This document shows positions 36,127 to 44,212 of a stretch of 64,000 bases of DNA, one piece after another. Source of the DNA: Verrucomicrobiota bacterium. Its GTDB lineage: Bacteria; Verrucomicrobiota; Verrucomicrobiia; CAIQCK01. The DNA lies in NCBI GenBank assembly GCA_016222825.1, contig JACRQF010000014.1:62001-126000 (forward strand). Reading direction: 5' to 3'. The first letter of the stretch is position 1; the number at the start of each line of letters is the position of its first letter. The notes under the pieces were generated by a model. That model saw only the letters and a program-made list of their open reading frames with translations, made no database searches and was not told the origin of the DNA. A program made the translations under genes and the position numbers.

Positions 36127-36762
36127 TTACGGCAGCCGCCGAACCATGATGTCCTTGTAGAAGGTGATGCTCTTCGGGTCGTGGCCTTGCAGACAGAACG
36201 TGCCCTCCGCGATGCGGCGTCCGGGCATGTTCTTTGGCGGCTGCCAGTCGGCCGGCTCCGTCCAATCGGCGGTGACCTTGCCGTTGATCTTCACGACGAC
36301 GTGCTTGCCCTCGACCTTGATGGAGTAGTCGCACCACTCGTTGTCCTTGGAGGGCGCGTTGTTCATCACGTCCTGGATGGCGTAGAGGCCGCCGGTCTTC
36401 TTCGGGTCCTTGTGCGTGGAGTTGACCTGACACTCGAAGCCTTTGGCCGGCCAGCCTTTCTCCAAGAACTCGGTGTGGAAGTAGATGCCGGAGTTGCCGC
36501 CGGGTGTTGTCATGACCTTCGCCTTGAACTCGAAGTTCTTGAATGACGCCTTGCCGTCCGGCCCGACGTAGAAGATGTGCGCCCGGCCGCCGCTGACCTT
36601 GAGTTTGCCGTCCTCGACGGTGAAGCAACCGGGAACTTCCTCGTTGGACTTCCAGCCGGCGAGCGACTTGCCGTCGAACATCCGCGTCCAGCCGTCGTCG
36701 GCGCGAGCGACCGCCGCCAGCAACATCGTGATCACGAGCAAGGAGAAATAGGCGTGTTTCAT
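36127..36762 (-). CDS. Secreted DUF1080 (3-keto-disaccharide hydrolase-like) protein
   Basis: A 211-residue exported protein with signal peptide (MKHAYFSLLVITMLLAAVARA). The mature protein starts DDGWTRMFDGKSLAGWKS, the diagnostic opening of DUF1080. Strands such as NSGIYFHTEF complete a concanavalin-like jelly roll. Some members of the family hydrolyse 3-keto-glycosides, working with Gfo/Idh/MocA oxidases like the one at 24388-25698. ATG 36762 was chosen for the signal peptide. It is 27 nt upstream of larA on the same strand. Confidence 0.85.
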   Translation of the reverse strand: MKHAYFSLLVITMLLAAVARADDGWTRMFDGKSLAGWKSNEEVPGCFTVEDGKLKVSGGRAHIFYVGPDGKASFKNFEFKAKVMTTPGGNSGIYFHTEFLEKGWPAKGFECQVNSTHKDPKKTGGLYAIQDVMNNAPSKDNEWCDYSIKVEGKHVVVKINGKVTADWTEPADWQPPKNMPGRRIAEGTFCLQGHDPKSITFYKDIMVRRLP

Positions 36763-36815
36763 GCGTGGTCTTTTAAGCGAGAGCCGGGCGGTTGTCCAGC
36801 CGGTGCTTCGTGTCT

Positions 36816-37514
36816 TCAAGCGTTCACCTCTTGGAGGCGATCCAGCAGCTTCCACATCGCTTCGTTGATACGCCCGAACCGCCGCTCGTCCGCCAGCATC
36901 GCCCCGGCGGTTTGGATGAACGGCCCCCCGACCAATTCGTCCGCGCAATGCGCTGCCAGCAACCGCGCGCTTTCCGGCGTCGTCTCCAGATGGAACTGCA
37001 AGCCGACGACCCGTTCGTCATAGATGAACGCCTGGCTTTCGCACGCCGCACTGCGGGCGGCGTGGAGCGCGCCGGGCGGGATGGCAAACGTGTCGCCGTG
37101 CCAGTGAAACACCTCCAGTTCCTCCGGCAGCGCCTCGCCGACACGCGAGCGGGCCGCCGCCGCGGTCTTGCGGACCGGGAACCAGCCGATCTCTTTGTGC
37201 GCGTTCCTGGTGACCGGCCCGCCGAGCGCGCCGGCGATGAGTTGCGCGCCGAGGCAGACGCCGAGCACGATTTTGCCGGCTTCGATGGCGGATTTGATGA
37301 AGCGTTTCTCCGCCGCCAGCCAGGGGAACTTCTCATCCTCGTAGATGTTCATCGGACCGCCCATGACAACCAGCCAATCGAACCGGTCGAGTTGCGGCAA
37401 CGGCTCGCCGGCGTGAAGCCGCGTCGCAGTGATCCGGTGTCCGCGCGTCGCGGCCCACGGCTCGATGCTGGCCAGTCCTTCAAACGATACATGCTGCAAA
37501 TAGTGGATGTTCAT
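36816..37514 (-). CDS. Class I glutamine amidotransferase
   Basis: A 232-residue stand-alone GATase1 protein. The catalytic nucleophile is Cys87 in VLGVCLGAQLIAG, and the His-Glu dyad is in LQFHLETTPE. The oxyanion region MGGPMNIYED is also typical. It lacks a fused synthase domain. Such GMP-synthase-like amidotransferases supply ammonia to an acceptor, or hydrolyse gamma-glutamyl compounds. The physiological acceptor is not indicated by its neighbours. Confidence 0.85.
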   Translation of the reverse strand: MNIHYLQHVSFEGLASIEPWAATRGHRITATRLHAGEPLPQLDRFDWLVVMGGPMNIYEDEKFPWLAAEKRFIKSAIEAGKIVLGVCLGAQLIAGALGGPVTRNAHKEIGWFPVRKTAAAARSRVGEALPEELEVFHWHGDTFAIPPGALHAARSAACESQAFIYDERVVGLQFHLETTPESARLLAAHCADELVGGPFIQTAGAMLADERRFGRINEAMWKLLDRLQEVNA

Positions 37515-37628
37515 CGTCGGATGACGATCAGCTTACCACAGCCTTCCGCCAGCGCCACCCGCCCGGTGGTTGCGGGTCGCGCGCCGGTTTCTTACGCTCT
37601 GCTGGAAAGGAGCGAAAGCTTGAGGACG

Positions 37629-37847
37629 ATGGCACTCGAAGACGAGTTCGGTGACGTGATCCGCAAGGCGCGCGCAGGACTGGGGCTGAGTCATGTGGTG
37701 GTGTCGCAGCGCGCCGGCCTGCCGGCGCCGGAACTGGAGAAGGCGGAGCGGTATCTGTTCGTGCCCGACGACGAGACGATCCTCTGTCCCGGCCACGGCC
37801 CGCTGACGACGGTGGGCGGGGAAAAGATGCACAACCCGCTTGCCTGA
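37629..37847 (+). pseudogene. HTH/metallo-beta-lactamase-fold protein with internal deletion
   Basis: A 72-residue frame joins two ends of a longer protein. Residues 1-43 (ALEDEFGDVIRKARAGLGLS and onward) are an XRE-like helix-turn-helix start. Residues about 46-72 (PDDETILCPGHGPLTTVGGE and KMHNPLA) are the end of a metallo-beta-lactamase-fold hydrolase. The zinc-binding HxHxDH core and everything between are missing, so it cannot be an active hydrolase. The frame is kept across the junction. It may be a deletion remnant, or conceivably a small HTH protein. There is no strong ribosome site. Confidence 0.6.
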
Positions 37848-37941
37848 CGGAATTGGCATTTTGACCGTCTTCGGTGTTGACTTTACAGCCCCCAAAAGTT
37901 TAGCGTGGCGCACAGTGAAGTAAGCAGCGAGGAGAGCCTTT

Positions 37942-38301
37942 ATGAGAATGCGTTCATGTTTTTTGGTTGGCGGACTGGTCGCGGTGCTGGCGTGTCTTTC
38001 GAGCGCGCCCAATGCATCCGCCGACGATGCGTTGCGCCGCTTCGGGCGCGGCCTGAGCAATCTGGTGTGGGGTTGGACGGACGTGCCGTTGACCATGCAC
38101 CAGGAAGACGCCATGAACGGCCCGGCGGCGGCGGTCACCTACGGCGTTGTCAAGGGCGTGGCGAAACTCGTCAGCCGCACGGCGGTCGGCGTGTATGAGG
38201 CCGGTTTCTTTTATCTGCCGTTCCCGGACGCCTATTGGCCGATCATCAAGCCGGAGTTTCCGCTTGAGCAATATAATCTGAACGTCTTGATGTATGAGTA
38301 A
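37942..38301 (+). CDS. Exosortase system-associated protein, TIGR04073 family
   Basis: A 119-residue exported protein with signal peptide (about 1-27, ending NASA). The mature part contains LRRFGRGLSNLVWGWTDVP, a GVVKGV segment and GVYEAGFFYLPFPDAYWP, then IIKPEFPL. This matches the TIGR04073 family found in genomes with exosortase/PEP-CTERM systems. It starts behind GGAGAG at 37932. The intergenic stretch after it ends in a strong terminator hairpin at 38354-38389. Its role is unknown. Confidence 0.8.
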   Translation: MRMRSCFLVGGLVAVLACLSSAPNASADDALRRFGRGLSNLVWGWTDVPLTMHQEDAMNGPAAAVTYGVVKGVAKLVSRTAVGVYEAGFFYLPFPDAYWPIIKPEFPLEQYNLNVLMYE

Positions 38302-38353
38302 GGCCCCGCCGCCGGACAAGACGGCGGTGGTGGAGAAATGTGTGGCAGCAGCA

Positions 38354-38389
38354 GGCGCGCGATTCTGGTGAATCCCGCGCCTCTTTTTT
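38354..38389 (+). terminator. Rho-independent terminator/attenuator before the lipoprotein gene
   Basis: GGCGCG (38354-38359) pairs with CGCGCC (38376-38381), and GATTC (38361-38365) pairs with GAATC (38370-38374), around a TGGT loop with one C-C mismatch. The tract TCTTTTTT follows at 38382-38389. The next gene's GGAGGAG ribosome site starts at the end of the U tract, so the hairpin would tune, rather than only end, transcription into that gene. Confidence 0.8.
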
Positions 38390-38400
38390 GGAGGAGTTTC

Positions 38401-38577
38401 ATGAAACCACTGGCGATAGCGTTGGGTGTGATGACGATGGCTCTGGCTGGCTGTGAAAGCCCGCCGCCGCAAGGGCCGCGTTCGTTGTTGGAACAAACCA
38501 CCATCACCGACCAGTCCGGCACGCGCGTGGAGAGACCCGCGTTCCTGACGCCGCAGGCGCCGCCTGCCGTGCGATGA
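38401..38577 (+). CDS. Small lipoprotein
   Basis: A 58-residue protein with a lipoprotein signal and lipobox (MALAGC, Cys at residue 18). The mature part is short and Pro/Gln-rich (ESPPPQGPRSLLEQTTIT). ATG 38401 follows GGAGGAG, five bases away. The terminator hairpin lies just upstream. It is followed 14 nt later by an exported protein of unknown function. It was easy to miss because of its size. Function is unknown. Confidence 0.7.
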   Translation: MKPLAIALGVMTMALAGCESPPPQGPRSLLEQTTITDQSGTRVERPAFLTPQAPPAVR

Positions 38578-38590
38578 AGGCGGCCAAGCC

Positions 38591-39358
38591 ATGAACCATC
38601 GCCAGGAATCGGTGCGAGGATGGTGGGGTGTTGGGCTGCTGCTGGCGGCGGCGCTGTCGCTGCGGGCGGATGTGCTCATCCTGAAGAACGGAGCATTGTT
38701 GCTGGGCCGTCCGACCGCGACAACCGCTGACAGTGTCTCGCTGGCCATCGGCGCGGCGGGCACCGCCAGCGTGCGGCGGGCCGATATCCGGCAGACGATC
38801 GCCTGCCCGCCAGCGGAAGAGCCGGACAGCTATCTCAAGGCCGCGCAGCGGGCGGGACACGCCGGGTGGTTCGCGGAAGCATTTGCCTGCTGTGACAAGT
38901 CCATCGCTGTCGAGCCTGCCACCGCCGCCGCGGCCCAGTCACTGCGCGCCGCGCTGCAGCAGAGCGTGCTGGCCGGGGCGAGGACGAGAACGCCAACGGC
39001 CGGTTTGCCCGTCAGCGATTCGGACCGCCATCGCGCCGAAGCTCAGAAGTTGATTGCCGAGGGGGAACAGATGTTGCGGGCGGCGCAGTTGGCCGCCAAC
39101 TTCGACGCGAGGAACCGCGGCTCAAGCGCACGGGCCATCCAGCAGCAGGGCCTGGAGAACGTGAAGACGGCGCAGGCGAAGATTGACGAGGGCAGGGCGA
39201 TGCTGGAAAAGGCTGAGAAAGCAATGGCGCCACCGCCTCCGCCGCCACCGCCTTCGACGTTGGAACAAATCACCCAATGGGGTTGGTTGATCGGCCTTGG
39301 CGCGGTTGGACTGGTGGTTCTGTGGTTTGTGCTGTCTCCGTTTCTCCCGCGCCGCTGA
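38591..39358 (+). CDS. Membrane-anchored protein of unknown function with helical stalk
   Basis: A 255-residue protein. The N-terminus has a hydrophobic export segment (about 10-26), then a short beta-rich domain (DVLILKNGALLLGRPT) of the kind seen in small SH3-like, Sm-like exported domains. Helical repeats (about 75-205) precede a run of eight prolines and a C-terminal transmembrane helix (LIGLGAVGLVVLWFVLSPF). It is probably cotranscribed with the lipoprotein gene 14 nt upstream and anchored in the inner membrane. Function is unknown. Confidence 0.65.
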   Translation: MNHRQESVRGWWGVGLLLAAALSLRADVLILKNGALLLGRPTATTADSVSLAIGAAGTASVRRADIRQTIACPPAEEPDSYLKAAQRAGHAGWFAEAFACCDKSIAVEPATAAAAQSLRAALQQSVLAGARTRTPTAGLPVSDSDRHRAEAQKLIAEGEQMLRAAQLAANFDARNRGSSARAIQQQGLENVKTAQAKIDEGRAMLEKAEKAMAPPPPPPPPSTLEQITQWGWLIGLGAVGLVVLWFVLSPFLPRR

Positions 39359-39412
39359 ACCGGCCGCGCAAGCAGAGAGGCCGCACGGCGCTCTGGAAAG
39401 GGGGAAGGTGTG

Positions 39413-40588
39413 TTATCGGATGCTGTCCGCCAGGACAGCCTGATAAATGGCCACGGTCTGCCTCGCCACTTCTTTGGGATGCCACCGATGACGGGCTTTC
39501 TCGCGGGCGGCTGCGCCGAGCCGCGCCCGTCGCGCGTCGTCGGCGAGCAACTGGCCGATGGCTTGCGCGAGCGCGTCGGGATCGGCGGGCGGCGCCAGCA
39601 GGCCGGTTTCACCGTCGTCCACCAGCTCCGGCAGCGCGCCGGCGCGGCTCGCCACCACGGGCCGGCCCACGGCCATCCCTTCGGCGGCCACCGAACAAAA
39701 CATCTCGTGCAAGGAAGGCACCACCACCACGCTGGCGCGCACCATCTCCCGCGCGAGACCTTCCGGGCGCTGGAAACCGAGCCACTCCACGTGGCCGCCC
39801 AGCCCGCGCGCGGCGATCTGCTCCTGAATCGAGGCGTGGTAGCTCTCCGCGCCGCGGCCCGGCACGCCGACAATTGCCAGCTTCACGCCTGGCCGCTTCC
39901 GGCGAACCTGATCGAGCGCAGCCACCAGATACTCCAGCCCCTTGATCGGCGCGAAGATGGCCGCGAAAAGCAGCCGGTCCGGCTCCGCGTCGCCGCGAAT
40001 GTCAAAGAACGCAGGCTCCACCGCGTTGGGAATGGCATGCACGTTCGCGTGGGGCGCGACCGGACGCAACTCGTCCGCGCCGTGGGCGCTCATGGCGACG
40101 ATGTGCCGCGCGTGGCGCAGGCTGTAGCGCTCCAGTTCCATCATCAGCCGCGTGCGCGAGAGCAGCGGCACCGGCACTTGCGCCGCCATCTTGAAGAACA
40201 GGCACTGCATGTGCAGCAAACACGGGAAGCCTGATGTGACTCCCGCGAGGCCGTAGGTGTCCTCGGTGCCGAACGCATGGACCACGTCGGGCGAGATCCG
40301 GCGCAGCGCGCGATGGATCCGCAGCCGGTCGAAGCAAAACAATGTCGCCGCGCGCAGCCGCCGGGGGCAGCGCAGGAAATGCAGCGTGACGCCTTCCTGC
40401 TGAACTTCCATGTCGCGGTCCACCTCGTCGGTCTGCGTCACGACGTGAACCTCGTGGCCGCCGAGTTCCTTCAAACCGCGCACGAGGTTCATCACCCACG
40501 TCGTCGGATGGCGCTTCGGGTCGGCTTGATAACCGTCGCGGCCGGCAAGCGCCCAGCTCGCGTAATGGCCGACGATGGCAATCCTCAT
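39413..40588 (-). CDS. GT4-family glycosyltransferase
   Basis: A 391-residue GT-B glycosyltransferase. The N-terminal domain opens MRIAIVGHYASWALAGRDGY. The C-terminal nucleotide-sugar site includes the EX7E-type region EMFCSVAAEGMAVGRPVVAS, typical of GT4. ATG 40588 overlaps the stop of the GT2 gene by 4 nt. With the neighbouring GT2 and SDR genes it fits a lipopolysaccharide or exopolysaccharide assembly locus. Donor and acceptor are unknown. Confidence 0.88.
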   Translation of the reverse strand: MRIAIVGHYASWALAGRDGYQADPKRHPTTWVMNLVRGLKELGGHEVHVVTQTDEVDRDMEVQQEGVTLHFLRCPRRLRAATLFCFDRLRIHRALRRISPDVVHAFGTEDTYGLAGVTSGFPCLLHMQCLFFKMAAQVPVPLLSRTRLMMELERYSLRHARHIVAMSAHGADELRPVAPHANVHAIPNAVEPAFFDIRGDAEPDRLLFAAIFAPIKGLEYLVAALDQVRRKRPGVKLAIVGVPGRGAESYHASIQEQIAARGLGGHVEWLGFQRPEGLAREMVRASVVVVPSLHEMFCSVAAEGMAVGRPVVASRAGALPELVDDGETGLLAPPADPDALAQAIGQLLADDARRARLGAAAREKARHRWHPKEVARQTVAIYQAVLADSIR

Positions 40589-41586
40589 GGCTGACTTTCC
40601 GAGCCGCGCGGCATCTCTCCCCCACCCTTCCGCGCGCGCCACTGCGCGATGCGCCCCAAGTCCTCTCGCCCGGCGCGAAGCGTGGCCGGCAGCGCGAAGA
40701 GGTTCCAGCCGATGGCGGCCAGCGCGAGCGCCGCGTTCACCGGCAGCGAAGCGGGCCGGTAGCGGCGCAACGTGTAGTCGCTCATGTCCAGCTTCAGCCA
40801 CGGGTTGCAGGCGCGGTTCAGGACAGTCTTGCACGCGCACAACCCGCGGAACAGGCCCTGAAGCTTGAACGCGAACCGGATGGAGCTGCGCATTTGCAGG
40901 TAGCAGCGATGCAGCGGCCTGCGGATGAGCGTGGCCTCGGCCAGGTGCCACACGGGCACGCTGACCTCCGCCATCTCCCAACCGGCCTGCATCGCGCGAT
41001 ACTCCCAATCGCTTTCCTCGGCGTAGTTCACATAGTCCTCGTCGAGCAACCCGATGGCGCGGAACACCTCGCTATCGCAAACCATCGAGCAGCCGACGAT
41101 GTTGTCCGTCGGTTTGGCGGAAACCGTGCTCAGCTTCCGGCAGGCGGCCTCGAAGTCCGGCCGCGTCACGTTCTCGTTATAGAGCGCGAAGCCGACGACG
41201 CCGCACGCGGGATGCTGCCGCGCGTAATTCACCGCCTCGCGGATCCACGCGGGATGCGGCTCGATGTCGTTGTTCGCCAGCACGACGTAGCGGTGGCCCT
41301 TGTCGAGCGCGTAACGGATGCCGATGTTGTTGCCGCCCGGCCAGGCGCGGTTCACCGGCGTGTGCAGCACCGTCACCTGCGGCCAATGCGCCCGCAACCA
41401 CTCGCGCGAATCATCCGTCGAGGCGTTGTCCATCACCACCACCTCCAGCGGCTGGTAGTCCGTCTTCATGAACGCCGGCATGAACCGCTCCAGCAGCTCG
41501 CGGCCGTTGTAGTTGAGGATGATCATGCAGACCGACGGCGTGTCCGCAGCGGGCGGGGTGTTCGGTTGGGTTGTCACTGGAGCCAC
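40585..41586 (-). CDS. GT2-family glycosyltransferase
   Basis: A 333-residue GT-A enzyme. The donor-binding strand VCMIILNYNGRELLE, the VVMDNASTDDSREWL segment, and a DXD-like position in VLANNDIEPHP are typical of GT2 rhamnosyl- or galactofuranosyl-type transferases. A hydrophobic segment occurs near residue 300. It is coupled by an ATGA overlap to the GT4 gene downstream. It is divergent from the SDR gene at 41739, with a 152-bp intergenic region likely to hold both promoters. Confidence 0.88.
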   Translation of the reverse strand: MAPVTTQPNTPPAADTPSVCMIILNYNGRELLERFMPAFMKTDYQPLEVVVMDNASTDDSREWLRAHWPQVTVLHTPVNRAWPGGNNIGIRYALDKGHRYVVLANNDIEPHPAWIREAVNYARQHPACGVVGFALYNENVTRPDFEAACRKLSTVSAKPTDNIVGCSMVCDSEVFRAIGLLDEDYVNYAEESDWEYRAMQAGWEMAEVSVPVWHLAEATLIRRPLHRCYLQMRSSIRFAFKLQGLFRGLCACKTVLNRACNPWLKLDMSDYTLRRYRPASLPVNAALALAAIGWNLFALPATLRAGREDLGRIAQWRARKGGGEMPRGSESQP

Positions 41587-41738
41587 GGCCGGTTCTCTAT
41601 GCCATCTCGGAAACAGTTCTGCAAACTTCGCTCATGTGCGGGCAGTCTAGGGAGCGCACAACAACAGGACAAGCTCTTAACGCCAATGACTAGAGCCGGG
41701 GTTGACGGTGGCGCGAGGGGCGTGCTAGTAAGGTCGCC

Positions 41739-42764
41739 ATGCGCGTTTTGGTCAGCGGTCATCACGGTTACATCGGATCGGTGCTCATGCCTTTGCTGGC
41801 GCGGGCGGGCCACGAGGCGGTCGGCTTGGACTGTTTCTACTTCGACGGCTGCACGCTGGGGCCGGAAGAAAGCGGGTTTCCCTGCCTCCGCAAGGATTTG
41901 CGCGACGTGGAGCCGCGCGACCTCAGCGGGTTCGACGCGGTGATTCATCTGGCGGCGCTCTCCAACGATCCGCTCGGCGATCTCAAGGGCGACTGGACCT
42001 ACGACATCAACCATCTCGGCTCGCTGCGGCTGGCCCGGCTGGCCAAGGAAGCCGGTGTGCGGCGGTTCCTGTTCTCCTCCTCGTGCAGCATGTATGGCGC
42101 GAACGCCAACGACGACCTCCTGACGGAAACCGCGCCGCTGAACCCGCTGACGGCCTACGCGATCTCCAAGGTCCGGCTCGAAACCGATCTCGCCAAGCTC
42201 GCCGACGACCGGTTCTCGCCGATCTATCTGCGCAACTCCACCGCCTACGGCGTCTCGCCGCGGCTCCGGCTCGACCTCGTTCTCAACAATCTCGCCGCGT
42301 GGGCGTTCACCACCGGCAAGGTCAAGATCATGAGCGATGGCACGCCGTGGCGGCCGATCGTCCATATCGAGGACATCAGCCGCGCGTTCATCGCGTTGAT
42401 GGAAGCGCCGCGGGAGCTGGTCCACAACCAGGCGTTCAACATCGGCCGCCAGGACGAGAACTACCAGGTGCGCGACCTGGCCGGGTTCGTCAAGGAAACC
42501 GTGCCGGGCTGTGAGATCGAATACGCCGGCAAGGGCGGCGCCGACCCGCGCAACTACCGTGTGGACTTCACGAAGCTCGCGCGGACGTTCCCGAACCTGA
42601 AGCTCCAGTGGACGGCCCGGCGCGGCGCGCAGGAGCTTTACGAGGCTTACAAGGCCGCCGGCCTCACCGCCGACGAGTTGCAGGGCCGCCGCTTCATCCG
42701 CCTCAACCAGCTCAAGCATCTCCTGGCCGGGGGCCGGCTCGACGAGACGCTGCGGTGGAAATGA
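41739..42764 (+). CDS. NAD-dependent epimerase/dehydratase (extended SDR)
   Basis: A 341-residue nucleotide-sugar-modifying SDR. The N-terminal NAD site is SGHHGYIGSVL (GxxGxxG) and the catalytic YxxxK is YAISK. FSSSCSMYG holds the Ser of the triad. It is the first gene of a three-gene plus-strand operon and lies 3 nt before the RmlC-type gene. This family is often found next to glucose-1-phosphate cytidylyltransferase, as here. The exact product is unknown. Confidence 0.85.
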   Translation: MRVLVSGHHGYIGSVLMPLLARAGHEAVGLDCFYFDGCTLGPEESGFPCLRKDLRDVEPRDLSGFDAVIHLAALSNDPLGDLKGDWTYDINHLGSLRLARLAKEAGVRRFLFSSSCSMYGANANDDLLTETAPLNPLTAYAISKVRLETDLAKLADDRFSPIYLRNSTAYGVSPRLRLDLVLNNLAAWAFTTGKVKIMSDGTPWRPIVHIEDISRAFIALMEAPRELVHNQAFNIGRQDENYQVRDLAGFVKETVPGCEIEYAGKGGADPRNYRVDFTKLARTFPNLKLQWTARRGAQELYEAYKAAGLTADELQGRRFIRLNQLKHLLAGGRLDETLRWK

Positions 42765-42767
42765 CAA

Positions 42768-43298
42768 ATGAAATTCACTGAAACCGAACTCAAAGGAGCG
42801 TGGGTCATTGACCTGGAGCCGCAAAAGGATTTCCGCGGCTTCTTCTCGCGCACGTTTTGCCAGAAGGAATTTTCCCAGCACGGACTCCAGACGGAGTATG
42901 TCCAGACCAACACCTCTTGGAACGAGAAGCGCGGCACGCTCCGCGGGATGCACTATCAGCGCCCGCCGCACTCGGAGGTGAAGCTGGTCCGCTGCACGCG
43001 CGGCGCGATCTACGATGTCATCATTGACCTCCGCCCCGGCTCACCGACGTTCTGCAAGTGGCTCGGCTTCGAGTTGACCGCCGACAACCGCCGCACGCTC
43101 TACGTCCCCGAAGGTTTCGGTCACGGCTACCAGACGCTCGTGCCCGACGCGGAGGTTTTTTACATGGTGTCGGCGTTCTACGCTCCCGGCGCGGAAGGCG
43201 GCGTCCGCTGGAACGACCCGCGCTTCGCCATCCGCTGGCCTGTCGCCGATCCGGTCCTGTCGCCGAAGGACGCCGCGCATCCTGATTTCGTCCCATGA
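42768..43298 (+). CDS. rfbC: dTDP-4-dehydrorhamnose 3,5-epimerase-type cupin
   Basis: A 176-residue cupin of the RmlC family, normal in length. Landmarks are DFRGFFSRTF, the catalytic His in GTLRGMHYQ, and the VPEGFGHGYQTL strand. It converts 4-keto-6-deoxyhexose nucleotides by epimerising C3 and C5. In this locus the substrate may be a CDP-linked sugar rather than dTDP, because the neighbour is a cytidylyltransferase; the symbol is given for the family. It overlaps the next SDR by 4 nt. Confidence 0.88.
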   Translation: MKFTETELKGAWVIDLEPQKDFRGFFSRTFCQKEFSQHGLQTEYVQTNTSWNEKRGTLRGMHYQRPPHSEVKLVRCTRGAIYDVIIDLRPGSPTFCKWLGFELTADNRRTLYVPEGFGHGYQTLVPDAEVFYMVSAFYAPGAEGGVRWNDPRFAIRWPVADPVLSPKDAAHPDFVP

Positions 43299-44203
43299 AA
43301 ATCCTGATCACCGGCGCGCCCGGTTTCATCGGCTCCCACGTCGCCCGCCTGTTCGTCCAACAGGGCCACGACGTCCACGTCACACTGCTCGACGCCGAGA
43401 CGTCTCGCATCCGCGACATCCTGCCGCGCCTGAACGCCATTCCCTGCAACATCGAGCAAGCCGCGGAAGTGGACGCCTGCCTGGCCGCCGTCCGCCCCGA
43501 ACTGTGCATCCACCTCGCCTGGTATGCCGTGCCCGGCAAATACCTCAACGCGCCGGAGAACTTCGGCTCGCTCAACGCAACGCTGCTTCTGGCGCAGAAA
43601 CTCGCCGCGCTCGGCTGCCGGCGGTTCGTCGGCATCGGCTCCTGCTTCGAGTATGAGCACGGCTCCTCCGTCCTCTCCGAGAGCAGCCCCGCCAAGCCGC
43701 TCAGCCTCTACGCCGCGTGCAAGCTCTCCGCGGCACTGGTGCTGGAGCAATTCGCCAAGCTCACGCCCATGCAGATCGCGTGGACACGCCTTTTCTATCA
43801 ATACGGCCCCGACGAGGCCCCGCAACGGCTCATGCCGCACATCATCAACTCGCTGCTCCAAGGTCGCCGCGTGGAACTGACACCCGGCGAACAGGTCCGG
43901 GATTTTCTCCACGTCGAGGACGTCGCTGCCGGCATCGCCGCCGTCGCCCAGAGCAGTCTCACCGGCATCACCAACGTCGCCTCCGGCCAGCCGGTGACCG
44001 TGCGTCAAATCGCGGAGCAAATCGCCGCCATCGCCGGTCGCGCCGATTTGCTCGCGCTCGGCGCGCGTCCCTACGCGCCTAACGACCCGATGTTCATTCT
44101 CGCCGATAACTCGCGCCTGCGCCAAAACACCGCTTGGAAACCCCGCTACGATCTGGAGAGGGGATTGCGCCAGACCATCGAATGGTGGAAGGCGCGGCAG
44201 TAG
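43295..44203 (+). CDS. NAD-dependent epimerase/dehydratase (CDP-sugar type SDR)
   Basis: A 302-residue SDR. The NAD site is TGAPGFIGSHV and the catalytic Tyr-x3-Lys is YAACK. The closing FLHVEDVAAGI region is typical of extended SDRs. It is coupled to rfbC by an ATGA overlap and convergent with the cytidylyltransferase gene at 44213, with a gap of 9 nt. It could be a CDP-4-keto-sugar reductase of the paratose/abequose type, but this is inference from context. Confidence 0.82.
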   Translation: MKILITGAPGFIGSHVARLFVQQGHDVHVTLLDAETSRIRDILPRLNAIPCNIEQAAEVDACLAAVRPELCIHLAWYAVPGKYLNAPENFGSLNATLLLAQKLAALGCRRFVGIGSCFEYEHGSSVLSESSPAKPLSLYAACKLSAALVLEQFAKLTPMQIAWTRLFYQYGPDEAPQRLMPHIINSLLQGRRVELTPGEQVRDFLHVEDVAAGIAAVAQSSLTGITNVASGQPVTVRQIAEQIAAIAGRADLLALGARPYAPNDPMFILADNSRLRQNTAWKPRYDLERGLRQTIEWWKARQ

Positions 44204-44212
44204 AACGGGCGC

